Source: Blastococcus saxobsidens
GTDB taxonomy: Bacteria; Actinomycetota; Actinomycetes; Mycobacteriales; Geodermatophilaceae
Length of the DNA stretch: 64,000 bases
Direction of reading: 5' to 3'
Assembly: GCF_002938435.1 (NCBI RefSeq)
Contig: NZ_POQT01000016.1
Location: forward strand, 1 to 64,000
Position numbers and translations under genes: made by a program. Of the stretch, positions 16,750 to 23,230 are shown one piece after another. Every line of letters begins with the position of its first letter. The first letter of the stretch is position 1. The notes beneath the pieces were generated by a model that was not told the DNA's origin, did not search any database, and was given only the letters and a program-made list of their open reading frames with translations.

Positions 16750-16910
16750 CGTCCCGAATTCCGAGGCCCCGTGGTGGATGGGTCACGCGGCAGCGAAGTG
16801 GGAGAAAGGACGACGACCGTCGGGCCTGGCTGAACGCCGGCCGTGCGCTCGACCGGCGGCACGGGGTCCGCGGCGGCAGCGGACGGCTACGTGGGCTGGT
16901 CTCTTCGGGT

Positions 16911-16916
16911 TAGCGT
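16911..16916 (+). promoter_or_regulatory. -10 element of leaderless NTPase gene (candidate)
   Basis: TAGCGT whose last base is 7 bases before the GTG at 16923, the geometry of leaderless actinobacterial promoters. No Shine-Dalgarno sequence is present in front of this GTG. No good -35 is visible. Confidence 0.45.
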
Positions 16917-16922
16917 CGGCGT

Positions 16923-19900
16923 GTGGGAAGGGGGTCACAGTCGCGGAAGCTGACGCGGCAGCGGAGGGTGCCCACGGAGCCGCCGCAGGAGCTATGGGTG
17001 TCGCGACGGGCGGGTGCGCGGAACGTCGCCGGGGTCAGGTACCAGTTGCGGTTGACGGCGGCGCTTCTCGTCCGGGCGGCGCAAGGAGTGTTCCCGGCAA
17101 CTGCGCTAACCCCGGAGGGGCTGGAGGACGTCGACACGGTCCCCACGCCGGGCGCCGAGAGGCGGTACGTGCAGGCGAAGGAACAGGCGTCGGCGGACGC
17201 GTTCCTGGGTCTGGGAGACCTGGCCGACTTCCTAGCTCATGTCGCGCCGATGCTCCGGGATGATCCTGACGCCACGGGGTGCCTGGTAACAAACGGCGGG
17301 TTCGGTGGCGGCCTTGCGGCCACGGGGTGGGAGCAGTGCCTGGAGCCGGCGCCGAATGTAGTGGCGAACATCGCCGCGGTAGTGGATGGGGTGGGCGAGG
17401 CCGAGGTGGGGTCGCTGCTGCGTCGAGTTCGCTTGGTCAAGGACGCAGCCGACCTCACGGGAGCGGCGATGGATCTCGCTGATCTTCGCGACATCGATCC
17501 TGCGGTAGCGCAACTTGCGCTCGACCGGTGCCTGATGGTGGCGGCGGACGCGTCCGCAGAGCAAGCCAGCCGGCCAGCGGGGCGGCCGGTAACGCTCGCG
17601 CTGGGCGAGCTGGATGTGGCCGTAGACGCTGCCATGCGGGCAGTCGCGACGGCCGCGGTGCCGATGGACCGGCTGCGTCGTGTCGTCGCACCGTTGACGT
17701 TCCGGGTGGAGTCTGCGCTGCCGGTGGAGGATTTCCTCAGCGGCGTCGACGTACGGCCTGAGCACATCGCGGCCGGGCTCGACGTGGCGCGGCGAGACGA
17801 GTTGGACGCGATCGCGAACGGGCTGGCAAGCGATCGTCTGGCGCTGATCGTGGGACCTAGCGGGACTGGGAAGTCGGCGCTGCTGTGGCGGGCCGCGGCC
17901 GAGCATGCGCAGCGGATGCGTGTCTGGCGAGTGCACGCAATTGCGGAGGCGAACGTGGACATGGTGGTCGCGGCGATCGAGCAGCAGCGTCCCTCAGAGT
18001 CGTATCCGCTCCTGGTCTGTGTGGACGACATCGGCAGGGCCAGCCGTGCGGGGTGGCGTCGGGCCGGGGAGGCGTTGCTCGAGATGTCAGGGGTCTACAT
18101 CGTGGGAGCGGCGCGCGAGGAGGACTTCGCCGTCGCGGACGCGCTGCGGCGAGCGGTGATCGTGCGCCCGACCCTGACGCGGCAGGCCGCAAAGGAAATC
18201 GGGCGGCTCCTGCGGGAGCGCGGGGTCCGTCCGGTGATGGCAGTCGATGAGGCATGGGGCCAGGCGCGCGGTCTGTTGATGGAGTTCCTGCATCTGGTGG
18301 TGGCGGGGCGTCGGCTGTCGACAGTGCTGGCGGAGCAGGCGGCCGGGCTTGAAGATCCTGCGCGGGCGACGGAGCTGGCGGTGGCGCGCTATGTGACGGC
18401 GGCGCATAGCGTCGGCCTGGATGTGGATCCCGGCACGCTCCTGCGGCGGGGCGGCGGCCCGGATCTCGCGGCAGCGCTGAGCCGGCTGAACCGGGAGCAT
18501 CTGATCGTCGAATCAAAAGCCGGCACCTGGTCGGGACTGCACGAGCTGCGGTCGGCGAAGCTGCGCGCACTGCTGCACGAACGCCCCCCGCCGCGCATCG
18601 CGGACACTCTCGCAGCAGTCGTGGAGGACGCTCCGGCTGCAGCTGTCGCGGCCCGACTGCCAGTCATCGTCAGAGAAGCAGGCGACTCTATGACGATCGC
18701 GGACGCCGTGACACGGCGGGTCGCCTCGGCGGGCACGGATTCGGCACAGTGGCTGGAAGCGGCGCGGTTGGCCGATGTGGCCGAGCATGCACGCGCGTGC
18801 GTGCGCGTCGCCCGGACGCTGCCGCTGTCGATGAATCTTGGCCAATGGCTGATGCTCGCAGTTGGAGCGCGGTTCGCTGGGGTTGACCTGTCGGTTCTGC
18901 CCGAGACATTCCACCAGCAGGCGGCCGCACTGCCCGCCCCCGACCCCGCTTTGTTCAGGCGAGCGGCCGCCGCAGTCGACGAGGACGAATGGCTGCGGCG
19001 GATCACTGCGGCCACGCCTGTAGACGGTGCCCGCCTGCTGGAGGCGTTAGAGACCGGCGTGGCCTGGACGACCACCGCCTCGGCGCGCCTCGCGGGCGCG
19101 GCCCCGTCCGGGGACGTACGGGTAGCCGCGCGATGGATCGCTAGCGCGCATCGCGCATGCGCAGACGACGCTGCTCGAGCTGCGCTGCTCACAGCGCTGC
19201 CGCCGCCAGCCGCCCGGCTCGACGCCCTACGGGACGAATGGCCGCTGCTCATCGACGCCGAACTCGACCACGCGAACGGGACCGCGCGGACCAGGTTCAT
19301 CCACCCCATCGACGGGGCCCAGTCGCCGGAGGCGCGCGCCGCCGAGCTCGCGTCGACGGTGCTCGACCTGCTGCCGGAAGCACACGTGGCAGAGGTGACC
19401 GTGGCGCGCTACGACGGCGCCGACCTGCCGATTCTCGGCCGGACCGGGCCACACAAGGCAATACCGCGCGAGAACATGCCGCCGCAGGTCGTGACCCGAT
19501 GGAACCGCGGGTTCAACGACTGGGTGGAGCGCGAGCTCTCCTCCACGTCGCTGACCGCGCGGCTGCGGCAGCAGGCCGCGGCCGTCACGCTGGCCCGCGA
19601 CGTAGTGCTGACAATGGTCGAACGCCTGGTGCGGCCGGGCGACGCCGACCGGAAAAGCTTGAGGCGATGGGAGCAACGTCGTCAGCAGCTGCAGCGCGAC
19701 GCCGCTGCGCTCGGTGCCATGCCGGCGACCGAACCGGTCCTCCTCGCGCCTCTCGGCTCGCCGCCCAGCAAGCGCGGAGACGACGCCGCACAAGCATTGG
19801 ATACGGCGGCCTCGGCTGCGCAGCAGTTCGCAGAAGCCGCCGCGGACCCCGACGCGGCCGCGAGTCGTCAACGGATGCGGCTCGTCGGCTCGCAGTTACG

Positions 19901-20810
19901 AGACGCCGGTGAGCACTTCCGCGCCGCGACCGCTACCGGGGCTGCGCGGCTGGCGGGAGAGCCGGATCCGCTCGACCCGACCCTTACCGCCGTCCTCGGC
20001 GACGCTGCGACCGTTCTGATCGGGTTCGCCGACGGCGCCACGATCGACCCTCCGCCGGAGCGGCTGACGGCGGCCGCCCTTCGGGACGTGGCAGCCGCCA
20101 TTCGCGACCGGCAGCTGCGCGACGAGCGAGAGCTGCTCCGCCAGGCGCTCGCCGAAGTCCCCGGCGCCTCCGTCGACGCCGCTCGCCCCGTCAGGTCCGG
20201 CGCGAAGCCGAGCATGGTCGCGGAGCCCCGCCGGTGGCTGCTGCCGGTTGCGCCGGCGGCTCATGCCGCCGCCGTCGAAGCGCTACTGCGGCTGGTGCGA
20301 GCTGCGCCAAGCGCGCACCCTCTCGCATTCCGCGTCATCGCCGCCCCCGCGGAGGCGGGCGTCCTGTACAGCTACACCGCGACCGTGATCGGAGCCCGCG
20401 ACCCCTTCCCGGTCATCGACATCGACGAGCTGCACGAGCTCGCACAACAAGCCGGGCTGCCCGTGCGACCCGGCCGGTTCGTCGCGGAGACCGCCGAGAT
20501 TATCGGGGCACTCGGGCGCGCATCGCGGGCGGCGGTGGCCGCGGCTCTGCTCTCCGGGACGCGGCAGGAGCCCGAGCTCAGGCAGCAAGCCAGTGATGAG
20601 CTCCAGCGGGCCCAAGGACTGCTCAGAACCATCGACATTCCCGACGTCGCCGACCCGCTGCGACGCATCGCCGACGCCGTGGCGGCCGAGACCACCGACG
20701 TCAGCCCCGGCACCCTTGCGCTCGAGATCGACGACATGCACACGCACGGCACGGTCGGCCCTTGCGTAACGACGCTCGAGGTGGCCGTCCAGGCCGCCGC
20801 CACCGCTTGA
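16923..20810 (+). CDS. Nuclease-STAND-like NTPase, probable anti-phage protein
   Basis: 1295 residues, no membrane helix. N-terminus (about 30-200) resembles the Cap4/DUF4297-type restriction-like nuclease: VRYQLRLTAALLVRA, acidic EGLEDVDT (Glu65, Glu68, Asp69, Asp71) and YVQAK (Gln84, Lys86), an E/D...QxK active-site pattern. Then a P-loop NTPase: Walker A GPSGTGKS (311-318, Lys317) and Walker B LLVCVDDIG (Asp368/Asp369), with winged-helix-like region to about 560. The last 700 residues are alpha-helical and unrecognised, as expected for a sensor array. This nuclease-NTPase-sensor order is that of Avs/STAND defence proteins, which detect a phage protein, oligomerise and degrade DNA. Homology is judged by eye; Avs subtype cannot be assigned and it may be a new branch. 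Confidence 0.72.
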   Translation: MGRGSQSRKLTRQRRVPTEPPQELWVSRRAGARNVAGVRYQLRLTAALLVRAAQGVFPATALTPEGLEDVDTVPTPGAERRYVQAKEQASADAFLGLGDLADFLAHVAPMLRDDPDATGCLVTNGGFGGGLAATGWEQCLEPAPNVVANIAAVVDGVGEAEVGSLLRRVRLVKDAADLTGAAMDLADLRDIDPAVAQLALDRCLMVAADASAEQASRPAGRPVTLALGELDVAVDAAMRAVATAAVPMDRLRRVVAPLTFRVESALPVEDFLSGVDVRPEHIAAGLDVARRDELDAIANGLASDRLALIVGPSGTGKSALLWRAAAEHAQRMRVWRVHAIAEANVDMVVAAIEQQRPSESYPLLVCVDDIGRASRAGWRRAGEALLEMSGVYIVGAAREEDFAVADALRRAVIVRPTLTRQAAKEIGRLLRERGVRPVMAVDEAWGQARGLLMEFLHLVVAGRRLSTVLAEQAAGLEDPARATELAVARYVTAAHSVGLDVDPGTLLRRGGGPDLAAALSRLNREHLIVESKAGTWSGLHELRSAKLRALLHERPPPRIADTLAAVVEDAPAAAVAARLPVIVREAGDSMTIADAVTRRVASAGTDSAQWLEAARLADVAEHARACVRVARTLPLSMNLGQWLMLAVGARFAGVDLSVLPETFHQQAAALPAPDPALFRRAAAAVDEDEWLRRITAATPVDGARLLEALETGVAWTTTASARLAGAAPSGDVRVAARWIASAHRACADDAARAALLTALPPPAARLDALRDEWPLLIDAELDHANGTARTRFIHPIDGAQSPEARAAELASTVLDLLPEAHVAEVTVARYDGADLPILGRTGPHKAIPRENMPPQVVTRWNRGFNDWVERELSSTSLTARLRQQAAAVTLARDVVLTMVERLVRPGDADRKSLRRWEQRRQQLQRDAAALGAMPATEPVLLAPLGSPPSKRGDDAAQALDTAASAAQQFAEAAADPDAAASRQRMRLVGSQLRDAGEHFRAATATGAARLAGEPDPLDPTLTAVLGDAATVLIGFADGATIDPPPERLTAAALRDVAAAIRDRQLRDERELLRQALAEVPGASVDAARPVRSGAKPSMVAEPRRWLLPVAPAAHAAAVEALLRLVRAAPSAHPLAFRVIAAPAEAGVLYSYTATVIGARDPFPVIDIDELHELAQQAGLPVRPGRFVAETAEIIGALGRASRAAVAAALLSGTRQEPELRQQASDELQRAQGLLRTIDIPDVADPLRRIADAVAAETTDVSPGTLALEIDDMHTHGTVGPCVTTLEVAVQAAATA

Positions 20811-20966
20811 TCCGACCAAGCTGTCGGCCGAGAGGCCGTCGAAGCATGGCGCGCAGGTCTGGACATCCAAGCGACTAAAGCTATGCCGCAACCTGGCCGT
20901 ATAGACGACTGGACCACCGGACGGCACGTGTCCGGGCCCGCCATGCAGTGAAAGCGGCCGGGCCGA

Positions 20967-21713
20967 CTACTTCAGAGTCGTGTCAAGGGACCAGGAGAAG
21001 GCTAGCTCGCCAGGCGCGGTGGGTCGTCGCCCGACGGTTTCACTGAACTGGATGTCCTCGCTGGCTACTTCGGGCGGCATCAAGGCCGCAACCAGCGCGA
21101 GGGCCCCACCAGGGGGCCAGGTGATGTTGGGAGGCATGGTTATGCCGACCCAACCTTCTTCGAGGGAGCCGTCGGTCTCGAAGACGAGATCGACCGTGAT
21201 CGTTGCCGTGCCGACTGCGTCGTGCGCCGCGACGAAATCCTGCCGAATCTCCTGCCCGTTGACTGCGCGGGCCTTCTGAAGGAGCTCGGGTGCCATGCGC
21301 CGGAGGGATCTGATCAGCTCCTCCGGCGTGATCGTCTGGAGCTTCTCGTAGTCGTCGGCGGTCGGAGTGAGTAGTCCGTCGTCCTGGAGGCCGGCGAAGT
21401 AGTTGTAGACATCCTTGCGATCCCCGTCGGCGTGGTATTCGCCGTATGCCACGAGCCAACAGGTATCGAAGTCGGGGTCCCACAGGGTCGCGCCGCGCGG
21501 GCGGCCAACGTGAAGGCTGCGGAAGGCGCCGCGCGGTCTGAGCGCCTGGATCGGTTCGCCGCCGTCGGGGGCCTGAGCACGACGATCAACGAAAGCGCGG
21601 ACCACCATATGGCGGTCCGCGAAGTCGCGAGCGTCCCGGTCTGCATACAGCTCCGGCAGGCTTAGATCATCTTGCAGGCAGCGCAGAGTGACCCTGAGAT
21701 GCGGGGAGGGCAC
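20967..21713 (-). CDS. Hypothetical island protein
   Basis: 248 residues, soluble, not recognised. Mixed alpha/beta composition; Trp-containing WDPDFDTCWLVAYGEYHADG in the middle and a Pro-rich IRIP-like segment ITMPPNITWPPGG late. GTG 21713 starts 5 bases after the stop of the 66-residue gene upstream, so it is probably translated by coupling from it; no separate ribosome-binding site has room. Convergent with the NTPase gene. Could be an accessory or an independent cargo gene. Confidence 0.65.
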   Translation of the reverse strand: MPSPHLRVTLRCLQDDLSLPELYADRDARDFADRHMVVRAFVDRRAQAPDGGEPIQALRPRGAFRSLHVGRPRGATLWDPDFDTCWLVAYGEYHADGDRKDVYNYFAGLQDDGLLTPTADDYEKLQTITPEELIRSLRRMAPELLQKARAVNGQEIRQDFVAAHDAVGTATITVDLVFETDGSLEEGWVGITMPPNITWPPGGALALVAALMPPEVASEDIQFSETVGRRPTAPGELAFSWSLDTTLK

Positions 21714-21718
21714 TCCTG

Positions 21719-21919
21719 TCAGACGGCGAAGCGAGCGGCAGCTCGCTCAGCGCGCTGACGGCGTTCGCGCTTCTGACGTTCGACGATCTGGGCGGGGGAG
21801 GAGTTGCGAGCTTCCTCGATGCGAGCTGCAAGCTCGGCAGGCGACATCTGGCGGACCTCATCGACGAGTCGGGCGGCAGGAGCGCCATGGTCTGGCTGGA
21901 TGCGCTGGAGCGTTGCCAT
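21719..21919 (-). CDS. Small charged helical protein
   Basis: 66 residues, predicted almost wholly helical and highly charged: MSPAELAARIEEARNSSPAQ then a basic KRERRQRAERAAARF tail. AGGAAGG lies 6 bases before ATG 21919, a strong signal. First gene of a two-gene unit with the 248-residue protein. The size and charge pattern would fit an antitoxin-like or DNA-binding partner, but I do not recognise it. Confidence 0.6.
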   Translation of the reverse strand: MATLQRIQPDHGAPAARLVDEVRQMSPAELAARIEEARNSSPAQIVERQKRERRQRAERAAARFAV

Positions 21920-22079
21920 GCTGTTCCTTCCTGTCGTCGCCCTTTGCGGGGGCGGCGAGGACCCCACGCTCCTTTACAACGGCGCGTGGGTCAAGTTCTT
22001 CCTAGCGTAGACGGCAACCTCACCCTAAGGGGGGACGCGGCTCCAGGCAGATCGGAAGCTCGGATGCGAGGGATAGTGC

Positions 22080-22156
22080 TGACATCCCAGTTAGGCTTCC
22101 CGCGCCCGTTGGGCCGGCGGTTGCGAAGCAACGCGGGAAGCCTAACTGGGATGTCA
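22080..22156. repeat. Perfect 25-bp inverted repeat, 27-base loop
   Basis: Arms 22080-22104 and 22132-22156 are exact reverse complements, TGACATCCCAG... to ...CTGGGATGTCA. The loop itself contains TTGC-GAA-GCAA. No T-run follows on either strand, so it is not an ordinary terminator. Function unknown. Confidence 0.9.
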
Positions 22157-22182
22157 GGGGCATGGCGAGAAGCTCGCGCGCG

Positions 22183-22241
22183 CCGTTCGCTAGACTCCGG
22201 CGACTGTAAGGAGAGGCAACGATCCGGAGTCTAGCGAACGG
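22183..22241. repeat. Perfect 18-bp inverted repeat, 23-base loop
   Basis: Arms 22183-22200 and 22224-22241 (CCGTTCGCTAGACTCCGG and its exact reverse complement). It lies 26 bases after the 25-bp inverted repeat. The loop has TAAGGAGAGG, a ribosome-binding-site-like sequence that would be exposed in a hairpin. Function unknown. Confidence 0.88.
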
Positions 22242-22397
22242 GTCAAGCGATACGGCGTTTATGCAGGTCAGCACGGCGTTTCGCGTCACAGCTGGTAAGG
22301 GCCGTCTCGTCGATCGACGTCCGCCATTGAATCTTCCGCCCGCCGGCCACGAGACCGGAAGGGCCCGGATCGACCAAGTGATGCAGACCCGCGAGAG

Positions 22398-22697
22398 TCA
22401 GGCGGCCATCGGGTGATGGTGGCAGCGTCCACCGGTGTTGGCCCGGGCCCCGCAAGGCGCACCGGCCTTTGTTCGGCCGCCGCTCTCCCCGCAACGAGCT
22501 GGTGACGCAAGGACCGGGCGAGCGAAGGGCAGGACGACCGCGTCGTGGTCCGGGATCGGCGAAACCGCGGGATGGGCTGTGGTGGTGACGGTCGGCACCA
22601 CGGGAGGGCGATGGCCGGCACGCCGGCGCAGAGTCGCCGCGGCGGTGAGGCCAGCGGTGAAGGCAGCGAGCGCGGTGACGGCCTGGCTGATCCGCAT
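22398..22697 (-). CDS. Small membrane-anchored Cys/His-cluster protein (hypothetical)
   Basis: 99 residues from ATG 22697 (a GTG at 22733 would add 12). One N-terminal membrane helix AVTALAAFTAGLTAAATL with a basic stop, a Pro/Val linker, and a C-terminal Cys/His cluster RCGESGGRTKAGAPCG...GGRCHHHP. The cluster resembles short zinc-binding motifs (C-x-TKAGxPC...GRCxxH) found in phage and mobile-element proteins. No strong ribosome-binding site, so the start is uncertain. Last gene before attR. Confidence 0.5.
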   Translation of the reverse strand: MRISQAVTALAAFTAGLTAAATLRRRAGHRPPVVPTVTTTAHPAVSPIPDHDAVVLPFARPVLASPARCGESGGRTKAGAPCGARANTGGRCHHHPMAA

Positions 22698-22837
22698 GCC
22701 TGGTTCATCGGCAGTCCGGGGGTCCTCCCGCACTCCCTGAGTTCAGGGGTCCGAGGTCGGCCCGACGCGGGACTGGCCTGGGAAGCGTGGGCGTCCTCAT
22801 AGGTGTCCTACTGAGGCTGCCTAAAGAACTGGATTTA

Positions 22838-22860
22838 TGGTTGCAGTTGCTGTTGCAGTT
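22838..22860 (+). repeat. Arm-type integrase site candidates (right)
   Basis: TGGTTGCAGTT (22838-22848) followed by TGTTGCAGTT (22851-22860). Same orientation and nearly the same period as the pair at 9591-9615 next to attL. Confidence 0.55.
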
Positions 22861-22963
22861 AACGGTGTTCGCGGTTGTACGTGCACGTTCGCGGCTGTTC
22901 AAAGCAGCAGGTGAAGTGGCTTACGGGACCGTAGCGAACCGCTACGAACCTGATCAACTCGGC

Positions 22964-23017
22964 CTGGCAGTGTGGGGGTCAGGGGTTCGAGTCCCCTCAG
23001 CTCCACCCCGATGACCA
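22964..23017 (+). repeat. attR core (54-bp direct repeat, 3' fragment of tRNA-Ala)
   Basis: Exact copy of 9502-9555. It carries the last 42 bases of tRNA-Ala without the 5' half and is the original chromosomal 3' end displaced by insertion of the island. Confidence 0.93.
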
Positions 23018-23206
23018 TGCCGTTCTCCTTCCGGGGAGCGGCCTGAGTCGTCTCTGGTGCCAGCGTGGTTGCCACCTGCGCCAGCAGGGTGCCCCTGTCC
23101 GTCGTGCTGCGCATCTGTGCGTGGGCGAGCACCCCCATGACGACTCCCGGGTGCGTCCAGCCGGGCAACAGCAGAGGCGCATGAGTGTGCCGGCCCCTCG
23201 CGGCGT
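23018..23206 (-). pseudogene. Decayed C-terminus of a second, related tyrosine integrase
   Basis: On the minus strand this DNA reads RGRHTHAPLLLPGWTHPGVV and MGVLAHAQMRST, which align with DGRHTAATLLLSENVHPRVV and MELLGHSQMRTT of the island integrase; nearer the core, in another frame, it reads TRDDSGRSPEGERHGHRGGA, matching TRDDSGRPPEGERPGHRGGA. The catalytic Tyr segment is missing, there is at least one frameshift, and nothing of the N-terminal 300 residues remains. It lies outside the attR core, so it belongs to an older element at the same tRNA. Confidence 0.78.
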
Positions 23207-23230
23207 CGGACCGTGGCGACGCCGGCCGGT

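Larger units (their letters stand above)
21920..22397. other. Island intergenic region with two long stem-loops
   Basis: 478 bases without a convincing gene (open frames cross the hairpins only by chance). Holds the promoter of the 21919 gene and two perfect inverted repeats described separately. Confidence 0.5.
9502..23017. mobile_element. 13.5-kb tRNA-Ala-integrated genomic island
   Basis: Bounded by the 54-bp core repeats; 13,462 bases from core to core. Integrase next to the tRNA, an excisionase-like HTH gene beside it, then cargo whose base composition and codon use are more mixed than the flanks (several AT-richer stretches at 13.2-15.5 kb and 20.9-22.9 kb). I see no replication initiator, FtsK-type TraSA translocase, relaxase, capsid or terminase gene, so it is not an autonomous AICE or prophage; it looks like a mobilisable or satellite-type island carrying defence cargo. 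Confidence 0.9.

Noticed and set aside
22080-22241. Retron msr-msd or integron attC for the stem-loops
   Set aside because: No reverse transcriptase or integron integrase is in the window; arms are perfect and lack attC-type bulges.
22020-22289. 89-codon minus-strand frame across the hairpins
   Set aside because: It is built from the two halves of the inverted repeat (LTSQLGFPR / GSLTGMS), so it reflects the repeat and not a gene.
9502-23017. Element as an AICE or prophage
   Set aside because: No Rep, TraSA/FtsK, relaxase, terminase, capsid or lysis gene is seen within the repeats.
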